Shown: positions 24,790 through 32,783 of the stretch, piece by piece
Layout of the letters: each line of letters begins with the position of its first letter
How positions within the stretch are numbered: position 1 is the first letter of the stretch
Assembly (NCBI GenBank): GCA_958350755.1
Contig: CATWID010000006.1
Span: 6,133-70,132, forward strand
Length of the DNA stretch: 64,000 bases
Reading direction: 5' to 3'
Origin: an uncultured Collinsella sp.
Lineage (GTDB): Bacteria > Actinomycetota > Coriobacteriia > Coriobacteriales > Coriobacteriaceae
Notes under the pieces: model-generated
Database searches by the model: none
The model's input: only the letters and a program-made list of their open reading frames with translations
Told to the model about the DNA's origin: nothing
Program-made: the position numbers and the translations under genes

Positions 24790-25525
24790 AGTCTGCTGGC
24801 CGCGCAGCGGCCAGCTTTAAACCACCCGCTACGCGGGTGGAGATAAACGGCTTTACAAAGCCACCCCTCCGACCGATATTGACGATTGTTCAGGCCGTCA
24901 GGAATTCGAGTCGAAGGGGTGGTCGCCATGGCCCAGAAGGCCTACAGCCTTTCCCACACGAAGTGGATGTGCAAGTACCACATCGTGTTCACGCCGAAGT
25001 ATAGGCGCAAAGTGATCTACAACCAAATCAGGAGCGACATAGGGGAGATCCTCAGGAAGCTGTGCGAGTACAAGGGGATCGAGATAATCGAGGGGCACCT
25101 GATGCCCGACCACGTGCACGTGCTGCTGGCGATCCCGCCGAAGTACAGCGTCGCGAGCGTCATGGGCTACCTGAAGGGGAAGAGCTCGCTGATGATATTC
25201 GACAGGCACGCCAACCTCAAGTACAAGTTCGGCAACAGGAAGTTCTGGGCGGAGGGCTACTACGTGTCCACCGTCGGCCTGAACGAGGCGACGATCGCCA
25301 AGTACATCAGGGAGCAGGAGTCCCACGACATCGCGCTGGACAAGCTGAGCGTGAAGGAGTACGAGGACCCCTTCAAGAGGAGGTGATCCTGCCGGTTCGA
25401 CCGGCGCGCCACGGGTCAAGATGCACTAGGCCTGGACGAAGTCCGGGCCCGCGCCTTTAGACGCGAGCCCGGGGCCCGTGGGTTATACCCTAAGAGCAAA
25501 CCACCCTTTTTAAGGGTGGTTCTGA
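24790..25525 (+). mobile_element. IS200/IS605-family insertion sequence with tnpA only
   Basis: A single Y1 transposase gene is flanked by sub-terminal hairpins. On the left are CTGGCCGC/GCGGCCAG (24796-24814) and ACCACCCGC/GCGGGTGG (24821-24840). On the right are a GC-rich foldback (about 25445-25480) and AACCACCCTT/AAGGGTGGTT (25499-25521). Such elements have no terminal inverted repeats, so both outer limits are approximate. No tnpB is present. It sits just behind the activase terminator and interrupts nothing visible. Confidence 0.75.
24928..25386 (+). CDS. tnpA: IS200/IS605 family transposase TnpA (Y1 HUH)
   Basis: The 152-residue protein is full length for IS200-type TnpA. It has the metal-binding HUH motif H62-V-H64 in PDHVHVLLAIPP and the nucleophile Tyr126 in IAKYIREQE. 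It cuts and joins single-stranded DNA at hairpin-marked ends. I start at the ATG at 24928 (MAQKAYSLSHTKW), preceded by AAGGGGTGG; the frame open to 24886 is less likely. The coding sequence is intact, so the element may be active. Confidence 0.93.
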   Translation: MAQKAYSLSHTKWMCKYHIVFTPKYRRKVIYNQIRSDIGEILRKLCEYKGIEIIEGHLMPDHVHVLLAIPPKYSVASVMGYLKGKSSLMIFDRHANLKYKFGNRKFWAEGYYVSTVGLNEATIAKYIREQESHDIALDKLSVKEYEDPFKRR

Positions 25526-25576
25526 TTGGACATCTGTTGCGTAAACGCCCCAACTATCACCCTTTGCGAACTTAGA

Positions 25577-25707
25577 TTTCGGAAGTATGCGGCAAAATCT
25601 GAATAGACCGAGCACATCGGATATGTCCAAGCTCTGTACCTGCGGTTTTATTGGCGAAAAACCAGGATGTGCTCATGAGTTCCGGAATTTGCCGCATGCT
25701 TCCGAAA
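25577..25707. repeat. 131-bp inverted-repeat element (MITE-like)
   Basis: Outer arms TTTCGGAAGTATGCGGCAAA (25577-25596) and its inverse at 25688-25707 match at 19 of 20 positions. GAGCACATC and GATGTGCTC form a second inner pair. There is no coding content. A partial copy of the left end occurs at 26873-26905. The gene-free stretch 25522-25875 contains little else that I recognise. Confidence 0.7.
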
Positions 25708-25875
25708 ACGACGTCTCGGTGGCACCAAAAACTGCCCTCGGAACCCTGAGATAATGAACATATGTAGCCGTTTGCCGCGAAATACCGCCCGTTTATAGAA
25801 CCTACCCCCAGCGCGCGTCATCCTTACGGTTGAATAAATACACATCTATGGAATTACGTAAGAGAGGACCGTCCT

Positions 25876-26835
25876 ATGAGCTACAAGACCGTTTGTGTTG
25901 CCGGCGGCGGCGTGTTGGGAAGCCAGATTGCCTTTCAGGCTGCCTACTGCGGCTTTGATGTAACGATTTGGCTGCGCAGCGAGGGCAGCATCGGCCGCAC
26001 CCGGCCCAAGATCGATCATGTGCGCGAGGAGTACATCGCGGCAATCGAGGGCATGGCGGACGGTACGGGCGAGTGGTGCGCCGGTATCGCCGATGGCACC
26101 CAGCCCTTCGACAAGGAAGCGGCGCTCGCCGCCGTCGAGCGTGCCTACTCCACACTCAAGCTGGAGCTCGATCTTGCCAAGGCCGTGGCCGACGCCGACC
26201 TGGTCATTGAGTCTATGGCCGAGGACACCCAGGCAAAGATCGACTTCTACAAGAAGCTCGCCCCGGTTCTGCCGCAAAAGACCGTCATCGTGACCAACTC
26301 ATCCACGCTGCTGCCGAGCACCTTTGCCAAGTACACCGGTCGTCCCGAGAAGTACCTGTCGCTGCACTTTGCCAATTCCATCTGGAAGAACAACATGACC
26401 GAGGTCATGGCACAGGACCAAACCGACAAGCGCTACTTCGACGAGCTCGTCGACTTTGCCAACGATATCCGTATGCTTGCCCTGCCCGTCAACAAGGAAA
26501 AGAACGGCTACCTGCTCAATTCCATGCTGGTGCCGTGGCTGCTTTCGGGCCTTGACCTGTATGTCTCGGGCGTGAGTGACCCCAAGAGCATCGACCTCGC
26601 GTGGACGCGCGGCACCGGCGCTCCCAAGGGCCCGTTCCGCGTATTCGACACGGTGGGTATCCAGACGGCCTACAACATCGTCATGCAGTATCAGAAGGTC
26701 CCGGGCCTGGTGAGCCCGCTGCTCAAGAAGATGATGATGCCCTACAACTTTAAGGCTATGGCATCCGTCCTCAAGAAAATGCTCGACGAAGGTAAGCTGG
26801 GCGAAAGCTCGGGCGAGGGCTTCTTTACGTACTAA
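25876..26835 (+). CDS. 3-hydroxyacyl-CoA dehydrogenase family protein
   Basis: The 319-residue protein has an N-terminal Rossmann fold with GGGVLGSQIAFQAA (NAD binding), a long insertion, NSSTLLPS around residue 140, and the C-terminal helical domain with NGYLLNSMLVPWL. It matches 3-hydroxybutyryl-CoA dehydrogenases, which interconvert acetoacetyl-CoA and 3-hydroxybutyryl-CoA with NAD(P). AAGAGAGGACCGTCCT precedes the ATG. It stands alone; its link with the upstream activase (CoA-ester reduction) is suggestive only, because an IS lies between them. Confidence 0.88.
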   Translation: MSYKTVCVAGGGVLGSQIAFQAAYCGFDVTIWLRSEGSIGRTRPKIDHVREEYIAAIEGMADGTGEWCAGIADGTQPFDKEAALAAVERAYSTLKLELDLAKAVADADLVIESMAEDTQAKIDFYKKLAPVLPQKTVIVTNSSTLLPSTFAKYTGRPEKYLSLHFANSIWKNNMTEVMAQDQTDKRYFDELVDFANDIRMLALPVNKEKNGYLLNSMLVPWLLSGLDLYVSGVSDPKSIDLAWTRGTGAPKGPFRVFDTVGIQTAYNIVMQYQKVPGLVSPLLKKMMMPYNFKAMASVLKKMLDEGKLGESSGEGFFTY

Positions 26836-26872
26836 AAATGATCTCTTGGGGGCGGAAGCGTTGAGGATCTAC

Positions 26873-26905
26873 GGTAGTATGCGACAAGATCTGAATAGGT
26901 CGAGC
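26873..26905. repeat. Partial copy of the 25577 element
   Basis: GTAGTATGCGACAAGATCTG and onward matches the left end of the 25577-25707 element at 28 of 33 positions. It lies directly behind the dehydrogenase gene. Confidence 0.5.
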
Positions 26906-27105
26906 AAGAGCTGTAGCGCGCGTTGACGTTTGCCCAATAGAACGCAAAAATGCACCGTTCGCCGATACTCCTCTCGCGAGTGGTTGCCATATGGTTTGAT
27001 GTTGGAAACATATGATTGCCGACAGGCCGTAGGTGACATTCGCCATGATATCGGAGGTACCAAGTATGTTTCGTGCTCCGTTAAACAAGTATCGGGCTGG
27101 CTGAC

Positions 27106-27555
27106 ATGAGCCGCCGTTTTGTCTCGATAACCGTTGCAGTGGTTTGCCTGGCAGTGCTTCTGGGCGCTACAGGGCAACTCGCCATAAGTCGAGAAACATC
27201 CTATATGCAGGAATGCGTTTCCGAAGGCTTTGCCATTGATGGTTACTATCGTGATGACAAAACAAGTCTGGAAACCCTGGCCTTTCTTGAAGAGGATAAC
27301 CATCGGTGGCAACTGGTCGGCAAAGGCGGCGACTGCGTTGATGGGCAGTTCGAGCGTATGGACGACCCCAACATTCTGATATTAAAGAAGGAAAACGGCG
27401 AAGAATTCGGTACGGTCCACGTGGCGTATATTTCGCGCCGACGCGATCAGGGTTGGCTCTACCTGTTTAGAGATACCAAGGTGACCCGTTTTAATCTGGC
27501 GAGCGCCGATCCGGCGTTTATAGTGGAGTCTGGCGATGTCGATGTGGAAAGTTGA
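27106..27555 (+). CDS. Hypothetical membrane-anchored protein
   Basis: The 149-residue protein has one N-terminal hydrophobic segment (residues 6-25), after which it should be extracytoplasmic. The remainder is mixed alpha/beta with two cysteines (C37, C77) and no motif I recognise. A 12-codon ORF with its own GGAGGT ribosome site (27066-27104) ends one base before this start, so translation may depend on coupling. The function is unknown. Confidence 0.6.
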   Translation: MSRRFVSITVAVVCLAVLLGATGQLAISRETSYMQECVSEGFAIDGYYRDDKTSLETLAFLEEDNHRWQLVGKGGDCVDGQFERMDDPNILILKKENGEEFGTVHVAYISRRRDQGWLYLFRDTKVTRFNLASADPAFIVESGDVDVES

Positions 27556-27680
27556 TTCACGGCAATAAATCAGCGAGCGGAGCGCGGCCATGGACCGCGT
27601 CCCGCTATTTGCTCGTGGCCCGCGTCACGTCTGCGCCATGTCGTGACTCGCGGCTGCGCGCATCCATCCCACGTCGCGTA

Positions 27681-28820
27681 TTACTGCACATCAAACTCCA
27701 CGCGATCGAGCTCGGGCACATTGAGATCGATGAGCTTGCGGGCTACACGGCGGTCGTGTGCCCCAAGCGCCTCGCTTGTCGTCACATGGGCGACAACCTC
27801 GCGCTCGACAAGGCCCTCCTCCTCGCCTTCGGTGGCCGAGGTCTCGACGGCAACGGTGTAATCCTTAAAGCCCGGCAGCACCGCGGCAAGCTCGCGCGTG
27901 GTTTCGGTGACGCCATAGCCGTCCTGCACGCCGGCCTGCGCCGAGCCAATGGATCCCGCGGTCATAACGATGCAGGGGATGGCAAAGATCACCGTGCCCA
28001 CGATGATGCGGCGGCGCACCTTGTGTGACAGCTCATCGACCTCGGCATTTTCCTCGGCGGTCACAATGCCGTCGCCGTTGAGGTCGCGCTTGAGCGGCAC
28101 GCGCAAAAGAAGCAGCACGGCTTCGGCAGCCAGTGCGATAAAGACCACGTTGATGCCAAACTCGTAGAGGGCCGAGAGAAACAGCGACCCGCTTGCGATG
28201 GCGATGCCATAGCCCGCCGCGCACAGGGGCGGCATGAGCGCGGTCGCCACGGCCACGCCGGCGATGAGCGTGGCGGGTTCCTGGTCGCGCGAGTTGCCCA
28301 GTCCGCCCGCAAAGCCTCCCGCGAGCGCGACGGCAAGGTCCCATACGGTGGGTGTCGAGTTATCGATGATGGCGGCCGTGGTGGTGCCAAGGGGCGAGAG
28401 CTTAAAGTACAGCGTGGACGTGATTAGACAAAAGACCATCTGCAGCGCGAGGCCGGCAATTGCCTCGACGGCAATCTCGCGGTCGAGCGTGGCAATGCCA
28501 TATGCCATGGCAAGGACCGAGCCCATGAGCGGGCAGATGAGCATGGCGCCCACGATGGCGATGTCCGAGTCGATATCGAGGCCGATGCTTGCGATGAGCA
28601 TGGCGATGATGAGGATGCATAGGTGGGAGCCAGTCAGGCGCGCTCCGTTTACAAAACGCTTGCGGATCACGTGATAGGGCGCGCGTCCCTCGCGAATGTT
28701 GAACGCGCGCTTTAAAAAGCGACCAGCCTGCTCGGCAGCCTCACTATGGGCAGGGCGGATGCCGTGGCGCCGGTGATGGCGTTCACGCAGTCGCTTGAGC
28801 TGTTGTCTATCGAGTTCCAT
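27681..28820 (-). CDS. DUF389 / TIGR00341 family membrane protein with an EF-hand loop
   Basis: The 379-residue protein has about six membrane spans and DUF389 features such as LIIAMLIASIGLDIDSDIAI, GAMLICPLMGS and GVAVATALMPPLCAAGYG. I start at the ATG at 28818-28820 behind GAGGTGGAC; the longer frame to 28967 lacks a ribosome site. After the membrane region lies DLNGDGIVTAEE, a textbook calcium-binding EF-hand loop (D1, N3, D5, I7, T9, E12). The C terminus is acidic and soluble. The role of the family is unknown; the loop suggests that Ca2+ modulates it. Confidence 0.85.
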   Translation of the reverse strand: MELDRQQLKRLRERHHRRHGIRPAHSEAAEQAGRFLKRAFNIREGRAPYHVIRKRFVNGARLTGSHLCILIIAMLIASIGLDIDSDIAIVGAMLICPLMGSVLAMAYGIATLDREIAVEAIAGLALQMVFCLITSTLYFKLSPLGTTTAAIIDNSTPTVWDLAVALAGGFAGGLGNSRDQEPATLIAGVAVATALMPPLCAAGYGIAIASGSLFLSALYEFGINVVFIALAAEAVLLLLRVPLKRDLNGDGIVTAEENAEVDELSHKVRRRIIVGTVIFAIPCIVMTAGSIGSAQAGVQDGYGVTETTRELAAVLPGFKDYTVAVETSATEGEEEGLVEREVVAHVTTSEALGAHDRRVARKLIDLNVPELDRVEFDVQ

Positions 28821-29127
28821 GTCCACCTCGTTCCAGCGCGGTCCGCGCAACGCGCCCGTTGTCTTAACTCTACACCGTGGCGGGCGGGGTGTCTGTTGGA
28901 TGCGGAATCCGATAGGGCGGATGACGCGGGAGCAAATACAAATCACAGGCTCAATTCGATCCCGCAAGAATATGATGCACCAGCTCCTACATATGTGACG
29001 AAATTGTGAAGCACGAGAGCGCGAATTTCAAAAAATCCGCTGGTGACCAATGTTGCGCAACAGAATTCAAAAATCGGCACCTACAGTTTGAAGCGTATGG
29101 ATAAATCCGTGTCAAAGGGAGAAAGCC

Positions 29128-32100
29128 ATGGCAAGCTACAGTCCACAACACTTTGAGCCTCGGGCTAAGGCCGTCAACGTCAAGGGCGTTGCCAACCGCG
29201 CCGTCGCAACCGTTTTGACGGCGGGCCTCATCGCTCAGCCGCTCATGTCGCCGCTGGCGGCAATCGCCGCACCGACGGCAGATAACGGCGATTCTGTTCA
29301 GGGGGGGGGGTAGTTCTGTAGAGAACACCGTTGCCGCCGGTAACCAAGCGGTCGTAAAGACGGCTGCCCAGCTGGCAGAGGAGTCGGCAAAGCAGCTCAA
29401 GGACGCTCAGGCCGCCTACGATGCGGCTCAGAAGAAGGCCGACGCGGCGGGCCAGTCTCAAAAGCAGGCACAGCAGCAAAAGAATCAGGCCTCGCAGGCT
29501 GTGAGCGACAACGAAATCGAGCAGAACGCAGCAGAAGTCGCCGCGCTCCAGGAGAAGATTGACGAGCTCAAAGCCGCCGTCGAAAAGACCGAGCAGCAGC
29601 AGAAGAAGCTGGGCGACCTGAACGATCAGCTCGAACAGGCCAACAAGAGTGTCGAGGATAAGACCCAGGCGCTCAAGGACGCCAAGGCAAAGCAGGATGA
29701 GGCCAAGAAGGCCCTCGATGATGCCCAGGCCAAGCTCGAGGCCATGGGTATGGACGAGTACGAGGCCGCCAAGAAGGCTGTCGAGGACGCGCAGGCAAAG
29801 CTCGATGACGCCAATAAGGCCGTTACTACTGCACAGGACAATCTGGACCAGGCCAAGGCTGCCGAGGCCAGCGCCCAGCAGGAAAAGCAGAATACCGAGG
29901 CCGCTCTGACTTCCGCCCAGGCCAAGAAGCAGGAGACTGCCGCTGCTCTCGCAGCCGCAACCACCGCGCGCGATAACGCCCAGCAGAAGTTCAACCAGGC
30001 GCAGGCCGCGCTTGATGCTGCCGTCTCGGGTACGGGTGTTGACCTGAGTGCGCTTGAGGCCGCCAAGAAAGCTGCTGCTGGTGAGCTCAAGACCGCGCAG
30101 GCGGAGCTCAATGCCGCGACGGATGCCGACGCCACCGCACAGACAAATCTGCAGGCCGCCCAGGCTGCCGTCGCTGCCGCGCAGGAGAAGGCCAACGCCG
30201 CCAACGCTGCTGTGGCATCTGCCCAGTCTGCATACGATGCGGCAAACAAGGAGTACAAGGACGCGGCCAGTAAGCGTGACGCCGCGAAGACGGCATACGA
30301 GCAGGCCCAGCAGACCGAAGCAGACAAGAAGGCCGCGTACGATAAGCTTGTCGAAGTTCGCAAGCAGAAGCGCAGCGAGTGGGAGGCAGCCTGCGCCGCT
30401 TCGAACGCCGCGGAAAAGGCTTATGACGCCGCTAATGCCCAGGTTGAGGCTCTTGAGCAGCAGATTGCTGACCTCAAGTCCAACATGACCGTTGACCAGG
30501 AAGTCATCAATAAGGGCATGCTCGGCTTTATGGCCTACATCAGCAACAGCAGCGATTTCACAGCCACGCAGAAAAAGAACGCCCAGGACGCCGTATCGAT
30601 GCTGACCGGTGCCGAGGACAAGGCCGAATGGTATGACCAGTACGTCGATCATGACATGTCTCGCGACACCAATCCGCTTTCCTTGGAGCAGATGCGCAAC
30701 GCCCTGACTTACCTCGATACCCAGAACAACCTCCGCAAGGTGAACGGTCAGTCGGCGCTCAGCGTTAGCCTCCGCATGACTGCGGCAGCCGCCCTTAATA
30801 CATCATATTCATCGAACATCTGGGGACACTCGAACTGCTATTTCGACAACGGGGAAAATCTTGCCGGCGGAGGCGGCGCATATACCGGCGGCGAGACCGA
30901 GGATACACTCGGTTGGCCCTACACCGGCCTCTACACACAGGAGAAGGAGGCATTCGATAAGTACGTCGCGCAGTATGGCGACGCACTTGGAAGCCATCGA
31001 TATGATTCCTACTATATCTATCAGCACTACAACAGCATCTACCATGAGTGCGGGCACTATCTCAACATTATCGATGCCGGTACGAAGGCTATCGGCATCG
31101 CAACCGGTAGCGGTAAGAACACCGATTCCGAGGTAACCATCTTCGATTACAGTGCTGATGACACTCAGGCTGATTTCACTGTCTCCGAGTTCAAGAAGCT
31201 CGTCAACGACTACATCGCTTCCGCCTACAATGCAGGCGGCACGCAGGAGCAGAAGGAGCAGCTGAAGCAGCTGCAGAATAAGCTGGCAGAGGCGCAGAAG
31301 AACTTCGGGACTGCTGGAACGGCTTATTCTAACGCATTGGATAAGCAAGAAAGCGCTCGCGACGCCTATACCGCGGCCGACACGAACGTGAACACCGCCA
31401 AGGGCGAGTACGAGAAGGCTAAGTCCGGCACCGCCGCCGCGAAGACGGCATACGACGCCGCCGAAGCCAAACTCAAGGGTGTCGACGTCAAGACGCCCCA
31501 GACCAAGCTCGACGCCGCCAAGGGCGAGGCCGCTACTGCCCAGGCAGCTCTCGATAAGGCAAACGCCACGCTTGCTGACAGCAAGACGAAGGCAGCCGAG
31601 GCCGCTGCTCACAAGGCGAAGGCTCGCAGCGCCCGCGACGCCGCCAAGGTAAAGTCCGATCAGGCCAACGAGGCGTATGACAACGCTACCGCTTCGGTCA
31701 AGGACCTTGCCGCCAAGTGCGATGCCGCCAAGACGGATCTTGCGAACAAGCAGGGCACGCTTAACGATGCCAAGAAGGCCGACGACATTGCCCAGGCTGG
31801 CGTTGACAAGGCTCAGGCCGCAGATGTGCACGCCGCGACCGCTCTTTCGGGCGCCAAGCAGGCAGTTGCCGCCAAGACGCAGACCCTGTCCGACGCACAG
31901 GCGAAGGCCAAGGCCGCCGAGGACGAGCTTGCCACCGCAAACAAGGCCTTCGAGCGCTTCGCCGGTGCCCAGAAGGCGGTCGACGACGCCAAGGCCGCCT
32001 ATGACGCTGCCGTCGCCGGTGTCGCCGATGCCCAGAAGCAGCTCGAGGCCGCCAACGAAGCCGTCGTCGATGCGAACTTCGAGATCGTCACGGCCAAGGC

Positions 32101-32584
32101 CGAGCTTGCCAGCGATGAGGCACTCAAGGCCGATCTTGAGGCTGTCGACCATAAGGCATCCCTTGCCGCGGGCACGACGGGCAACGAGAAGCTGGTTAAG
32201 CTGAACGCTGCCTACGCTCGCTATAAGGCCGCCGTCGATGCCGCCGCTGGTCTCAAGGCTGCTCTGAGCGATGCCGATGCCAAGCTGTCCGATGCCAACG
32301 ACGCCTATGCCGCCGCGCTTGCCGAGCTTGGCGATGCCAAGGATGCCCTGGCTGCCGCTCAGGCCGAGTACGACAAGTATCATCCCAAGGCTGAGCCGCA
32401 GGCCAAGCCTCAGGTTGCGCAGGCTGCTGCAAAGGCTCCTGTTGCCAAGAAGAAGGCCACGTCGGCCGCGCTCGCCCAGACTGGCGATGACTCCGCTCTT
32501 GCGGGCGAGGTGTTCGTCATCGGCGGTATCACCCTCGTGGCCGCTGGTGTGACGCTGAGCGATCGTCGTCGCAAGCAGATGTAG
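29128..32584 (+). CDS. CAP-domain coiled-coil surface protein, frame interrupted at a G10 tract (candidate phase-variable gene)
   Basis: The start at 29128 follows AAGGGAGAAAGCC. A signal peptide (residues 1-48, ending PLAAIAA) leads into a run of ten G at 29301-29310, where the frame meets TAG at 29311. The frame one base over runs without a stop from 29312 to 32584. Loss of one G (or gain of two) would fuse both into a protein of about 1151 residues. The architecture is signal, Ala/Gln-rich coiled coil, central CAP/SCP domain, second coiled coil, and a C-terminal sorting signal (LAQTGD, hydrophobic segment, RRRKQM). As printed, the protein would be truncated at 61 residues. Confidence 0.8.
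29301..29310 (+). repeat. Homopolymer G10 in the 5' part of a surface-protein gene
   Basis: Ten consecutive G, just after the signal peptide codons. Nine G or twelve G would keep the downstream 1090 codons in frame. Such tracts change length by strand slippage. Confidence 0.9.
29501..32584 (+). CDS. Main body of the CAP-domain surface protein as it reads in the present frame
   Basis: 1027 residues counted from the first in-frame start (GTG). There is no ribosome site here, so this is probably not an independent gene. Coiled coil 1 spans about 1-330. The CAP/SCP domain spans about 340-570 and has GHSNCYFDNGENLAGG, then a HECGHYLNIID-type second motif. Coiled coil 2 spans about 585-965, rich in DAKAAYDAA-like heptads. 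The sorting signal LAQTGDDS and membrane anchor are at the end. It should be sortase-linked to peptidoglycan. CAP proteins can bind or cleave at the surface; which applies here is unknown. Confidence 0.75.
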   Translation: MSDNEIEQNAAEVAALQEKIDELKAAVEKTEQQQKKLGDLNDQLEQANKSVEDKTQALKDAKAKQDEAKKALDDAQAKLEAMGMDEYEAAKKAVEDAQAKLDDANKAVTTAQDNLDQAKAAEASAQQEKQNTEAALTSAQAKKQETAAALAAATTARDNAQQKFNQAQAALDAAVSGTGVDLSALEAAKKAAAGELKTAQAELNAATDADATAQTNLQAAQAAVAAAQEKANAANAAVASAQSAYDAANKEYKDAASKRDAAKTAYEQAQQTEADKKAAYDKLVEVRKQKRSEWEAACAASNAAEKAYDAANAQVEALEQQIADLKSNMTVDQEVINKGMLGFMAYISNSSDFTATQKKNAQDAVSMLTGAEDKAEWYDQYVDHDMSRDTNPLSLEQMRNALTYLDTQNNLRKVNGQSALSVSLRMTAAAALNTSYSSNIWGHSNCYFDNGENLAGGGGAYTGGETEDTLGWPYTGLYTQEKEAFDKYVAQYGDALGSHRYDSYYIYQHYNSIYHECGHYLNIIDAGTKAIGIATGSGKNTDSEVTIFDYSADDTQADFTVSEFKKLVNDYIASAYNAGGTQEQKEQLKQLQNKLAEAQKNFGTAGTAYSNALDKQESARDAYTAADTNVNTAKGEYEKAKSGTAAAKTAYDAAEAKLKGVDVKTPQTKLDAAKGEAATAQAALDKANATLADSKTKAAEAAAHKAKARSARDAAKVKSDQANEAYDNATASVKDLAAKCDAAKTDLANKQGTLNDAKKADDIAQAGVDKAQAADVHAATALSGAKQAVAAKTQTLSDAQAKAKAAEDELATANKAFERFAGAQKAVDDAKAAYDAAVAGVADAQKQLEAANEAVVDANFEIVTAKAELASDEALKADLEAVDHKASLAAGTTGNEKLVKLNAAYARYKAAVDAAAGLKAALSDADAKLSDANDAYAAALAELGDAKDALAAAQAEYDKYHPKAEPQAKPQVAQAAAKAPVAKKKATSAALAQTGDDSALAGEVFVIGGITLVAAGVTLSDRRRKQM

Positions 32585-32650
32585 CGTTTCGAGCGTAGAT
32601 TCTGCAACGAACTTCAATTCATAACGGGGCCGTCTCGTTAGCCAAACGAT

Positions 32651-32692
32651 AAGGCCGGCGCGCTGTTAAATGCAGCGCGCCGGCCTTTCTTT
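32651..32692 (+). terminator. Terminator of the surface-protein gene
   Basis: AAGGCCGGCGCGCTG-TTAAATG-CAGCGCGCCGGCCTT, then TCTTT. Confidence 0.88.
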
Positions 32693-32702
32693 GCGTTGGT
32701 AT

Positions 32703-32742
32703 AAAAAGCCCGGTCGGCAGCCGCAAAAGCTACCGACCGGGC
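32703..32742 (-). terminator. Terminator of the OPT transporter gene
   Basis: GCCCGGTCGG/CCGACCGGGC hairpin, with TTTTTAT following in the minus direction. Confidence 0.85.
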
Positions 32743-32783
32743 AAGTCGTAGGCAATATGGTTGCCGTCGAGCAGCTGCTCAGC

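Noticed and set aside
27552..28028. 158-codon plus-strand frame behind the hypothetical exported protein
   Set aside because: Shadow of the 3' half of the DUF389 gene on the minus strand.
29128..29313. A separate 61-residue exported peptide gene
   Set aside because: It ends exactly at a G10 run, and the next frame continues as the expected mature surface protein, so it is better read as the 5' part of one gene.
30809..32617. 602-codon minus-strand frame over the surface protein
   Set aside because: Low-complexity mirror of Ala-rich coiled-coil codons.
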